64,000 nucleotides of DNA, from contig NZ_JAAXMS010000011.1 of NCBI RefSeq assembly GCF_012290005.1, forward strand, positions 62,001 to 126,000, in the 5' to 3' direction. Position numbers and translations under genes: made by a program. The stretch is from Crateriforma spongiae (GTDB taxonomy: Bacteria > Planctomycetota > Planctomycetia > Pirellulales > Pirellulaceae). This document shows positions 34,878 to 43,286 of the stretch, piece after piece. Numbering within the stretch: the first letter of the stretch is position 1; each line of letters begins with the position of its first letter. The notes beneath the pieces were generated by a model, which did no database searches, was not told where the DNA came from, and saw only the letters and a program-made list of their open reading frames with translations.

Positions 34878-37760
34878 ATGAACAAAGACGCCAACCGGGC
34901 AACGCATGCCGATGCCGACGACTCCGTCAACGAATCGCCACGGTATGCCGTCGGAATCGATTTGGGAACGACCAATTGTGCGTTGGCTTTCGTGGATAAC
35001 GAACACGGTGATGCGTCCAGCTGGCAGGTGGACGACTTTACCGTGCCGCAGTGGGTCGACTTTGGCGTTCGTGAATCACGATTGACGTTGCCATCGTTCC
35101 ACTACCAATGCACCGATGCGGAACGTTCCGGCGCGTCATTGCAGATGGCCTGGGATACCGAGTCGACGGACCGGTGTGTTGGGACTTTGGCACGAACCGC
35201 GGGGCAGCGACACCCGGGACGTCGAATTCAATCGGCAAAAAGTTGGCTGTCGCACGACGGTGTGGATCGATCAGCGGCGTTTTTGCCGTGGCACGGTGAC
35301 CCGACAGCGGATCGATTGTCGCCTGTGGAGGCATCGGCAGCTTACCTGCGGCATCTGCGATCCGCTTGGGATCACGCACACCCTGAACACCCGCTGGGTG
35401 AACAGGATGTGGTCGTGACTTTGCCGGCGTCGTTCGACGAAGTCGCTAGAGAGTTGACGGTGCAGGCGGCCAAGCAAGCGGGTTTGCCACGCTTGCACTT
35501 ATTGGAAGAACCCCAAGCCGCGTTTTATGGTTGGATCGATCGCGAAGGTGGCCAGTGGCACGAATCCGTTCGTCCCGGCGACTTGGTCCTGGTATGTGAC
35601 GTGGGCGGTGGAACTACCGACCTGACCCTGATTCGCGTCAAGCCGGCATCGGCAGCGGTATCCGGATCGGCCGACAGCGATTCGACGCAAACGGTTCAGT
35701 TCCATCGTGTCGCCGTCGGCAACCATTTGATCTTGGGTGGCGACAATCTGGATCTGGCGATCGCCAAGTTTGCCGAGCAGAAACTGTTACAAGGCATGCC
35801 GGATGCCAGTCCCGATGGATTGTCACCCAGCCAATGGGATCGTCTGATCGGGGCATCCAGGACCGCCAAAGAAGTCATGTTGGGGGATGACCGTCCGGTC
35901 GAATACACGATTCATTTGCCGGGAGAAGGATCGGGGCTGTTGAGCGGCGGATTGCAGGTCACATTGACGGCCGAAGAAATTGATGGCGTCGTCTTAGATG
36001 GTTTCTTTCCCGTCGTCGACTTTGCGGACAAGCCTCAGACCGGGTCCAGCGGCTTTCAAGAATTCGGATTACCGTATGCAGCCGACGCGGCGATCACGCG
36101 ACATCTGGCTGCATTCTTGAACGAACATCGTCATAGCGGCATCGACGAAGATGATGAAACCGCCCAGACCCATCCGACTTTGGTGCTGTTCAACGGCGGC
36201 GTCATGTCGTCCAGCCGGTTACAGAACCGAATCGTCGAATCAATTCAACGCTGGTTTCGTCACACACCGAAAGTTTTGACGCCGGCCCGTTTGGATTTGG
36301 CGGTTGCCCGCGGGGCAGCCTATTACGCAATGGTTCGACGCGGCAAAGGGGTTCGAATTGCGGCCAACCTGGGGCGTTCCTACTACCTTCAAGTCGAACA
36401 AGATCCGCCGGCAGGTTTGGTTTTGATTCCGGGCAGCGCTCAGCCAGGCCAAACCTTTACCGCAGATTCGCACCCGCTGATGATGCAGTTGGGGACTCCG
36501 GTGCAATTTCCTGTTTGGGTCAGCAGCACTCGGTTGGCGGATCAATCGGATCAGGTTGTACCAATCGACAATCAATCCATGTCTGCGTTGCCACCGGTGC
36601 GGACAGCGGTGAAGGGCCGCAACCGAAACGATGATCGATCGGTTGCGGTGCGTTTGGAAGCGGAGTTGAGCGAAATTGGCACGGTTGCAATCCACTGTGT
36701 GCAAACCGATTCACGTCAACGCTGGAAACTTGACTTTGACATTCGCAGCACTATCGAAACGGATCGCGAAGCCCATCAATCGTCTGGCGAAGCGGCCGGG
36801 ATCGTGGATCAAGCGGTGGTACAGCAGGCTAAAGCGTGCATCGCATCGGTGTTCGATTCAGAGCGGGCGGGTGCGTTGAAGCCTGGAAAGTTGGTGAAGG
36901 AACTGCAGCGTGTGATCGGTGAGCACCGGTCGGCATGGCCACCCTCACTTCTTCGTGAGCTATGGCAAAGTCTGATGGATCTTGAAGCCGGCCGACGCAC
37001 CGATGCCACTCGGGAAGCACGTTGGTTGAATCTGGCGGGTTACTGTCTTCGCCCTGGTTACGGAATGGCCGTGGACGATTGGCGGGTAGCCGAAACGTGG
37101 CGTCGCGTGCATGGGAAGATCGCGTTTCCGGCAGCCGCATCGCGTTTGGAGACATTGATCCTATGGCGTCGGATTGCCGGTGGATTAACGTCAACGCAAC
37201 AGAATCAACTGTCAAACACGTGGCAGTCGATTCTGGTGGGCAAAACGAGTGTTCCCGCCAATGAAGCCATCGAAGCGTGGCGTTTGATTGCATCGTTGGA
37301 ACAGATCGCGGTGGAACAGAAAATTCGATTTGGAAATGCCGCGGTCGCCGATTTGCAGCGTCCCAAACGCGCCGCACAGCATCCGACTTTGGTTTGGTCG
37401 ATTGGACGGTTGGGCAGCCGGCGACCGGTCGCCGGCGTGATGTCGTCGATCGTGCCGCGACGGCAAGCGGAGATTTGGTGTGACGACTTGATTCGCTTTG
37501 GACGATCAAACTCGGAAACGCTGACACCCGAGACTGTCACCATGTTGCAACTTGCTCTTGTTCAACTGGCCCGGCGGACCGGCGACCGATTCGTGGACCT
37601 TTCACAAAGCGACCGCGATCAAGTCTCCTCTTTCCTCAGGCAACACAGCGCGTCCGAACACTACGTTCAGCTCGTTCAAAGCGGCGGCGACCTTGCCAGC
37701 GAAGAGCAGGACGCCGTATTCGGCGAATCACTCCCCCTCGGCATCCGCCTAAACGGATAG
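34878..37760 (+). CDS. Hsp70-family protein with long C-terminal extension
   Basis: A 960-residue Hsp70-like ATPase. Its first phosphate loop (IDLGTTNCALAF) lies near 27-38 and its second (VCDVGGGTTDLTLI) near 236-249. The adenosine motif LFNGGVMSSSRLQNR is near 437. After about residue 635 a helical, Leu/Ala/Arg-rich extension of about 320 residues follows (for example ALKPGKLVKELQRVIG and LRELWQSLMDLEAG). It resembles the DUF3731-type tail found on some bacterial Hsp70 paralogues; that identification is from memory and should be checked. ATG 34878 is preferred to an upstream in-frame TTG-type extension. It lies 44 bases from the divergent ATL gene. Confidence 0.88.
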   Translation: MNKDANRATHADADDSVNESPRYAVGIDLGTTNCALAFVDNEHGDASSWQVDDFTVPQWVDFGVRESRLTLPSFHYQCTDAERSGASLQMAWDTESTDRCVGTLARTAGQRHPGRRIQSAKSWLSHDGVDRSAAFLPWHGDPTADRLSPVEASAAYLRHLRSAWDHAHPEHPLGEQDVVVTLPASFDEVARELTVQAAKQAGLPRLHLLEEPQAAFYGWIDREGGQWHESVRPGDLVLVCDVGGGTTDLTLIRVKPASAAVSGSADSDSTQTVQFHRVAVGNHLILGGDNLDLAIAKFAEQKLLQGMPDASPDGLSPSQWDRLIGASRTAKEVMLGDDRPVEYTIHLPGEGSGLLSGGLQVTLTAEEIDGVVLDGFFPVVDFADKPQTGSSGFQEFGLPYAADAAITRHLAAFLNEHRHSGIDEDDETAQTHPTLVLFNGGVMSSSRLQNRIVESIQRWFRHTPKVLTPARLDLAVARGAAYYAMVRRGKGVRIAANLGRSYYLQVEQDPPAGLVLIPGSAQPGQTFTADSHPLMMQLGTPVQFPVWVSSTRLADQSDQVVPIDNQSMSALPPVRTAVKGRNRNDDRSVAVRLEAELSEIGTVAIHCVQTDSRQRWKLDFDIRSTIETDREAHQSSGEAAGIVDQAVVQQAKACIASVFDSERAGALKPGKLVKELQRVIGEHRSAWPPSLLRELWQSLMDLEAGRRTDATREARWLNLAGYCLRPGYGMAVDDWRVAETWRRVHGKIAFPAAASRLETLILWRRIAGGLTSTQQNQLSNTWQSILVGKTSVPANEAIEAWRLIASLEQIAVEQKIRFGNAAVADLQRPKRAAQHPTLVWSIGRLGSRRPVAGVMSSIVPRRQAEIWCDDLIRFGRSNSETLTPETVTMLQLALVQLARRTGDRFVDLSQSDRDQVSSFLRQHSASEHYVQLVQSGGDLASEEQDAVFGESLPLGIRLNG

Positions 37761-37876
37761 CGACAAGCAGCCATCACCGCCCCGTCCTCTTTAATAGGGG
37801 CCACCCATTTTATTTGCCTCTCGGGCCGCCGATGCGTACGATCGGTTGACTCGACTGACAAACAGGGAATGGATTG

Positions 37877-38953
37877 ATGCCTCGAAAACCACGCTACGAA
37901 GTCGCGGATCCTGCCCAGGTACAAGTCTTTCACGCGGTACAACGCTGCGTCCGCCGGGCGTTTTTGTGCGGTGAAGATCCGCTGACTGGCCAATCTTTCG
38001 AACACCGGCGGCGGTGGATTCGGGATCGTTTGGAGTTCTTGGCCGGAATCTTCGGTATCGATTGCTTGACCTATTCGGTCATGAGCAACCATTTGCATTT
38101 GGTGCTTCGCAGTCGTCCGGACGTGGTCGCTGCATGGAGCGACCAGGAAGTGGCCGATCGATGGCTGCGACTGTTCCCCATTCGCCGGCGTCCGGATGGT
38201 TCAGCCGAACCGCCGACGGAGGCGGACATCGCGGCGCTGGTGAATCAATCGGAGGTCTTGGGCGAACGTCGAAGACGACTGTCCGATGTCAGTTGGTGGA
38301 TGCGGTGCATTGCCGAGTTCATCGCCAGGCGTGCCAACCGCGAAGATGAATGCACGGGCAGGTTCTGGGAGGGGCGGTACCGGCTGCAAAGTCTGCTGGA
38401 CGAAGCGAGCCTGCTCGCTTGTGCGGCCTATGTGGATTTGAATCCGGTGCGTGCAGCGATTGCCGAAACACCCGAAACGAGCCCTTACACCGGAGCGAAA
38501 GACCGCATCGATGACCTGCCCCGGCAACCGAGTCGATTGCGGCCAAGCATGCACGAGTGGGAGCGAAGTCGCCGCCGCCGACACAGCGGATGGATGAGCC
38601 CGGTGGAGATCAACGAGGCGAAAGATCCGGTCGGCCCCTGTATTGAGAATTCGGGACGGCGGGCAAGTTCGAAAGGTTTCTTAGGGATTTCACTGGTTCG
38701 ATACTTGGAGTTGCTCGACTGGACCGGTCGGCAACTTCGGTCGGATAAACCGGGAGCGATTCCAAAACACTTGGCTCCGATTCTGTCGCGCATCGGCGTC
38801 GACTCTCGGGGTTGGTGTGATGTGGTTCGCCGCTTTGGCCGCGTCTTCAAGCGTGCGGCGGGGACGCCGGAAAGTCTCGCACGCGAAGCAGTGCGGTGCG
38901 GACAGCACTGGATGTGCGCCCCGGATAACCCACTGGGGCTCTGTTCCGACTAG
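37877..38953 (+). CDS. REP-associated tyrosine transposase (Y1/HUH family)
   Basis: A 358-residue single-strand DNA transposase of the RAYT group. The metal-binding HUH pair is His72-Leu-His74 in SVMSNHLHLVLRS. The candidate catalytic Tyr lies in AAYVDLNPVRAAI (about residue 190). The N-terminus (PRKPRYEVADPAQVQVFH) resembles the planctomycete relatives I recall. ATG 37877 is used; the frame has a TTG one codon earlier. Such enzymes excise or move REP hairpins in bacteria. Repeats with the same inverted ends lie around it. Confidence 0.88.
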   Translation: MPRKPRYEVADPAQVQVFHAVQRCVRRAFLCGEDPLTGQSFEHRRRWIRDRLEFLAGIFGIDCLTYSVMSNHLHLVLRSRPDVVAAWSDQEVADRWLRLFPIRRRPDGSAEPPTEADIAALVNQSEVLGERRRRLSDVSWWMRCIAEFIARRANREDECTGRFWEGRYRLQSLLDEASLLACAAYVDLNPVRAAIAETPETSPYTGAKDRIDDLPRQPSRLRPSMHEWERSRRRRHSGWMSPVEINEAKDPVGPCIENSGRRASSKGFLGISLVRYLELLDWTGRQLRSDKPGAIPKHLAPILSRIGVDSRGWCDVVRRFGRVFKRAAGTPESLAREAVRCGQHWMCAPDNPLGLCSD

Positions 38954-39268
38954 CGACGAATTGCAAGCGTTCGCGACGAGATATTCAGCTAGATCAATGG
39001 GCGTCCTACCGAGGCGTTGCATTGAATGTTGCGCCTGATGGGTATTCTGCACCGCAATTTGAAAGACGATCACGGCGCCATGCGGCGATTCGCGGTTCTT
39101 TAACCAGCGGCACTGCATCGTCGCGGCAGGAAACAGGCAAAACGTCAACGCGCAAACGACAGATGTGGCCACGTCATTCTTCTGTCGTGATGCCGAGGGA
39201 TGGCGGCAGATTCTTGGGTGTGCCCTATCGCCCTCCTGAAGATCAGCAAAATATGGGTGGCCCTTTTT
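38883..39268. repeat. Direct repeat copy A (386 bp)
   Basis: Begins inside the last codons of the transposase gene and runs 3' of its stop codon. It is nearly identical to 39386-39771 (offset 503 bases, isolated differences only) and ends in AAAATATGGGTGGCCC. Part of it (39159-39264) is repeated at 39274-39379. Confidence 0.9.
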
Positions 39269-39273
39269 ACGCC

Positions 39274-39379
39274 ACAGATGTGGCCTCGTCATTCTTCTGT
39301 CGTGACGAAGAGGGATGACGGCAGATTCTTGGGTGTGCCCCATCGCCCTCCTGAAGATCAGCAAAATATGGGTGGTCCC
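39274..39379. repeat. Short direct repeat copy of the same family (106 bp)
   Basis: Matches the last part of copy A (39159-39264, offset 115) and of copy B (39662-39767). It begins at ACAGATGTGGCC and ends at AAAATATGGGTGGTCCC. Confidence 0.85.
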
Positions 39380-39385
39380 TAACAT

Positions 39386-39771
39386 GCGAAGCAGTGCGGT
39401 GCGGACAGCACTGGGTGTGCGCCCCGGATAACCCACTGGGGCTCTGTTCCGACTAGCGACGAATTGCAAGCGTTCGCGACGAGATTTTCAGCTAGATCAA
39501 TGGGCGTCCTACCGAGGCGTTGCATTGAATGTTGCGCCTGATGGGTATTCTGCACCGCAATTTGAAAGACGATCACGGCCCCATGCGGCGATTCGCGGTT
39601 CTTTAACCAGCGGCACTGCATCGTCGCGGCAGGAAACAGGCAAAACGTCAACGCGCAAACGACAGATGTGGCCTCGTCATTCTTCTGTCGTGACGCAGAG
39701 GGATGACGGCAGATTCTTGGGTGTGCCCTATCGCCCTCCTGAAGATCAGCAAAATATGGGTGGCTCTTTTT
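39386..39771. repeat. Direct repeat copy B with truncated transposase 3' end
   Basis: This second copy includes the last 70 or so bases of the transposase gene without the rest of the gene, so it carries a small pseudogene fragment (end at about 39456). One change in that fragment, GG for GA at about 39414, alters the encoded residue. Confidence 0.85.
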
Positions 39772-39804
39772 GCGTTTTACGCTTTCTACGACAGAATATG
39801 GGTG

Positions 39805-39829
39805 GCCCCTTATAAAAAAGGGGCTTTTT
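39805..39829 (+). terminator. Candidate rho-independent terminator
   Basis: The stem GCCCCTT (39805-39811) and AAGGGGC (39818-39824), loop ATAAAA, is followed by TTTTT (39825-39829) on the plus strand. It overlaps the right inverted end of the RAYT locus and lies before the end of the TolC gene, which runs the other way. Confidence 0.6.
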
Positions 39830-39869
39830 CAAGTGAGCGGCGGGGAGTGGAGTGCGGACGCGTCGTCGT

Positions 39870-41651
39870 TCATTCGATGGGTGCGGTGTGCTTTTCCCAA
39901 TCGCTTTCAAATTCTTCGGGGTCGATAAGGTCGTCTGGTTGCTGTTCGTGCAGCAGAGTGCGACCGGCCTTGGGTAGATCCGATGGGGGCAGGGCAGCGA
40001 CGTTCATGGCTTGATCAAGTGGGTCCAAGCCCAAAGCGACTTGATAGTCGGCCAACGCGTCGAACCAATCACGCTGAGCTTCGATCAACTTGATCTCCGT
40101 CTCGTTGGCTTTGGTTTCCAATAGGTTCAAATAGATCAAGTCGACTTTGCCACGTTCGAACGCAAAGCTATATCGATCGAGCGATTCGATGGCGGCTTCC
40201 AGAGAGACTTCCGCTTGATCGACGACGCGACTGGACAATTCAAGTGCATTTCGCGCGATCTGAATCTCGGTTGCGATCTGGTCGCGTTGAAGACGCAGTT
40301 TCTCCGTCAACTGTCGGATCTTTGCGGTTGTTGATTGAATCTTCCCGAGTGCTTTGCGACGCTGCAGCGGTACCTCGCCCTCGACGCCGATGACCAACTG
40401 AAAATCGCCTTTGTCTCGCGACGACGTCGCCGCTTCCCCCATGTCCTGTGAGATTTCACCGATCAGATCCAGACGCGGCAATCGATCGTTGCACGCCAGC
40501 CTGCGGTCCAATTCGACTTGGCGAATTTGGTATTGATACAGTTGTGGTTCGGGTCGACGTGCCAAAGCGGCGGAAAGCTGATCGTTGAAGTTCTCCTGTG
40601 GAGGCGCCGTCACCGCCGGGAATTGACGGGGGACCCATTGCGCCGGTGGTATCAATGGGTTGCCCACGTCGTTTCGCAAGTAAAGTGCTAGTTTGAACGC
40701 GGACGCCTGGAATTTACGTTGCGATTCCAAAACCTTGCCGCGACGTTCGGCGATCAACTGTTCGTTCAGGATCAAATCAATCTCCGCGAACTTTCCGGCA
40801 TCAACCAATATCTTGAACTGTTCGCCACGAGTTTCCGCAAGGGTCAACAGTTCTTGTTGAGCCTGCAAAATGGCTCCCGCGGTGACCCATTCCCAATAGC
40901 TGTTGGCGGCATCGCGCGACGCATCAAGCAGAGCCTGCAGAATCTTGGGTTCTGCGGCGAAGGTGTCAATCGATGCCTGGAACACCGCGACCCGCTGAGG
41001 ATCAATCGCAAAGCCTCGCAGCAGCGGTTGCCCCAAACCAAGCTTGAACTCACCCCCCTTGTTGGTCTCTCGTTCCTTGTACCAAGGCTGGAACGAACCG
41101 CGTCCGATTCGATATCCGGCCGACAAATAGGTCCCCCACCAGGATTGCCGAACCACGCCGATCCCGTGCCGGTAATTCTCGTAAAACCCCATGGCTTCGT
41201 TCAGCGAATAACCCTGCAGTTTGGTGTCGTACGCGCCATAAGCTGCCACTAATTCGCCCCGAGCAACGGCGGGCTCTTGCCTGGCTTCGATCACCTTGGG
41301 GTAGTGTCGATAAAGGCTCGCGACAACATCGGCAATCGTCAGTGTGGTGGCCTGCGTGACCTGTGGATCAAAGATCTCAATCGGCGTGAATTCCGGTGTT
41401 TCGTTCTCCACACCCGCGGAGTCATTTTCACCCGCCGCTCCATCGCGACCATTGGCCTCGGCTTCGTCCGCCTCATCGCCGGAACCGCTATCGGTGGGGC
41501 CTTCATCTCCGGAAGCGATCAGCATCATCATTCGCGCAAAAGACGCGTCTGAATCGGGAAGCAATGATTCTTGCCCCAGGGCTAACGCCGTCGGCGTCAG
41601 CGCAAGAACCAGCGCTATGGCGATGCGATTGATCGATCGTGAGGACAACAT
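39870..41651 (-). CDS. TolC-family outer-membrane efflux protein
   Basis: A 593-residue outer-membrane channel component. A signal peptide (RIAIALVLALTPTALALG) is followed by an acidic, low-complexity leader (to about 85) and then the two OEP repeats (VASLYRHYPKVIEARQEPAV, then LIYLNLLETKANETEI). ATG 41651 is used; a GTG lies one codon upstream. It is downstream of the HlyD gene on the same strand with a 297-base gap, and is the natural outer-membrane partner of the exporter. Confidence 0.9.
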   Translation of the reverse strand: MLSSRSINRIAIALVLALTPTALALGQESLLPDSDASFARMMMLIASGDEGPTDSGSGDEADEAEANGRDGAAGENDSAGVENETPEFTPIEIFDPQVTQATTLTIADVVASLYRHYPKVIEARQEPAVARGELVAAYGAYDTKLQGYSLNEAMGFYENYRHGIGVVRQSWWGTYLSAGYRIGRGSFQPWYKERETNKGGEFKLGLGQPLLRGFAIDPQRVAVFQASIDTFAAEPKILQALLDASRDAANSYWEWVTAGAILQAQQELLTLAETRGEQFKILVDAGKFAEIDLILNEQLIAERRGKVLESQRKFQASAFKLALYLRNDVGNPLIPPAQWVPRQFPAVTAPPQENFNDQLSAALARRPEPQLYQYQIRQVELDRRLACNDRLPRLDLIGEISQDMGEAATSSRDKGDFQLVIGVEGEVPLQRRKALGKIQSTTAKIRQLTEKLRLQRDQIATEIQIARNALELSSRVVDQAEVSLEAAIESLDRYSFAFERGKVDLIYLNLLETKANETEIKLIEAQRDWFDALADYQVALGLDPLDQAMNVAALPPSDLPKAGRTLLHEQQPDDLIDPEEFESDWEKHTAPIE

Positions 41652-41948
41652 CACGCGGGCATCCTTGCCAGTGAGCTTCTAGCGGCATAAACGGAGTGAC
41701 AGGCACAACCCCGTTTCATCATTCGACACAACTATTCCGCAGGGTTTGACTGGTCGTACCGGGGTAACAGAAAAAACGCAGTCGCATACGGGTCAGTGAA
41801 GCTTGGTTGACTTTTCGGGCAGCTTGTCGGAGCGACCCGAAATCAAAGCTCTGATGCTCAACCACGTCATCGACCACTGCGTTCTAACGTTGCCTCACTC
41901 CGCAAATCCAACGCCGGCAACTGACGGTTTCATGCTGCGTTTCACGAG

Positions 41949-43286
41949 TTACTTCGGCAACGGAACCTTGGACAGCTTTTCTTTGGGTTCTTCCGAGGCA
42001 ACGACCGGCGGAAAACCGTTGAGTTGTCGCCAGATCTCATAACCCAGTTTCACACGCCGAAGTAGGATCCAGCCGTTGGCACGAACACCCTGGCGCAGGT
42101 AGCGGCGATCCGGCCAGTCGGTATCGTGGGCAAAATTTTTCTCGGGGGTGACCACCACGCGAAAGTTGCCCAAGCCGTCATCGGTCGGAAAGACGCGATT
42201 GACCTTTCCACCAAAAGTCCCCACGGCGACCGATGGCCACCCGACAAATTGAACCGCCGGCCATCCTTCGAATTGCAATCGTACGTGATCGCCTTCGCTT
42301 ACCAGCGGCATATCGTTGCCGCTGACCTTCATCTCCACAGCCAACTCCGCCGCGTCAGGGACGATGACAAACAGCTGGTCGCCTTCTTTGACGGTGTCGC
42401 TTCCCGCCAAGCCGTACCACTGTTGGATATAACCGCTGCGCGGGGCCTGGACTTCCAATCGATTGAATTCGTCACGCTTGTTTTCCAGTTCGCTGAGTTC
42501 TTTCAGCGCGCTTTGAAGCATCGTTTGTTCTTTCAGAACCTTCTGCTCTGCCTCGCGCAACTTGATATCCAGCTCGCCCTTCTTGGCTTCCAACGATCGC
42601 TGTTTGCCGATGTAGTTGGCTTCGGCTTCCTCCGCATACTGCTGTGACTTGGCCAACTTTTGTTTTGCAGCCTCGTAGGCCTGGCGTGAAGAGTTCAATT
42701 CGACGTCGGGAACCAAGCCACGCGTGGCCACGGCCCTATCGACTTCGAACTTTCGTTGTTTGTCACGCAATTCTGCTTCGACCGCACCGACTTCTGAAAT
42801 CGCTTGTTCCCATTTAGCTTTGGTCGCATTTAGTTCTTCCTGCAGCGATTCCATTGTTCGCAAGTTGGCGTCTTCCTGACGTTCCTTGTTCATTTCTGCA
42901 TTGCTTTTCGCCAGGGTATACGCTTCAACTTTTGCGCGAGACGTGGCGATCTGCGTTTCAAGTTGGCTGATGTTGTTGGCTGCGAAAGGTGTCATGCGCA
43001 GGACGACTTCGCCCTGTTCGACAAAGCTGCCTTCGCGCAAACCGGGCTTCACATAACTGACCACGCCCTTCGCAGGACTCATCACCGGTTGCGGACGGTT
43101 TTGAGGGTCCAGTGCAACCACGTTTCCCACGCCTTGCGCGGTTTGACGCCATGGCAATAACATCATCGCAGTGATGCTGATCACCAAAGCGACGAACGTC
43201 AGCTTTCCCGCCAGACGCACCATGCGACCGGTACGCACCAGTTGCAAAGCGGGAAAATCCGACCAAAGCAATTGTGCAGATCTCAT
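41949..43286 (-). CDS. HlyD-family periplasmic adaptor
   Basis: A 445-residue membrane-fusion protein with one N-terminal anchor (about 28-46, LTFVALVISITAMMLLPW), a lipoyl-like domain starting near RPQPVMSPAKGVVSYVKPG, a long coiled coil (about 105-285, Gln/Glu/Lys-rich) and a beta-barrel C-terminal part. It links the inner-membrane ABC protein to TolC. The start ATG overlaps the stop of the ABC gene by four bases (ATGA), and AGGAG lies at 43299-43295, so start and coupling are well supported. Confidence 0.92.
   Translation of the reverse strand: MRSAQLLWSDFPALQLVRTGRMVRLAGKLTFVALVISITAMMLLPWRQTAQGVGNVVALDPQNRPQPVMSPAKGVVSYVKPGLREGSFVEQGEVVLRMTPFAANNISQLETQIATSRAKVEAYTLAKSNAEMNKERQEDANLRTMESLQEELNATKAKWEQAISEVGAVEAELRDKQRKFEVDRAVATRGLVPDVELNSSRQAYEAAKQKLAKSQQYAEEAEANYIGKQRSLEAKKGELDIKLREAEQKVLKEQTMLQSALKELSELENKRDEFNRLEVQAPRSGYIQQWYGLAGSDTVKEGDQLFVIVPDAAELAVEMKVSGNDMPLVSEGDHVRLQFEGWPAVQFVGWPSVAVGTFGGKVNRVFPTDDGLGNFRVVVTPEKNFAHDTDWPDRRYLRQGVRANGWILLRRVKLGYEIWRQLNGFPPVVASEEPKEKLSKVPLPK

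Larger units (their letters stand above)
37796..39812 (+). mobile_element. REP-associated transposase locus with inverted ends
   Basis: The left sequence AGGGGCCACCCAT (37796-37808) is the inverse of ATGGGTGGCCCCT (39798-39810) at the right end, with matching AT bases around it. Between them lie a Y1/HUH transposase and copies of AATATGGGTGG at 39249, 39364, 39752 and 39795. This is the arrangement of a RAYT gene with REP-type sequences, not a typical insertion sequence. No flanking target duplication was identified, so the outer limits are provisional. Confidence 0.65.
38954..39869. other. Non-coding region made of transposase-derived repeats
   Basis: Nearly all of this 916-base gap is accounted for by repeat copies A, C and B and the right inverted end. 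Open frames here of 80-100 codons contain the repeated sequence and are not called. Confidence 0.8.

Noticed and set aside
37796-39812. Typical IS element with terminal inverted repeats
   Set aside because: The enzyme is a Y1/HUH protein, which does not use DDE-type terminal repeats; no target duplication was seen. REP-type hairpins explain the ends better.
38954-39869. CRISPR-like appearance of repeated sequences
   Set aside because: The repeats are long, few and unevenly spaced, and belong to a transposase locus; no cas gene is near.
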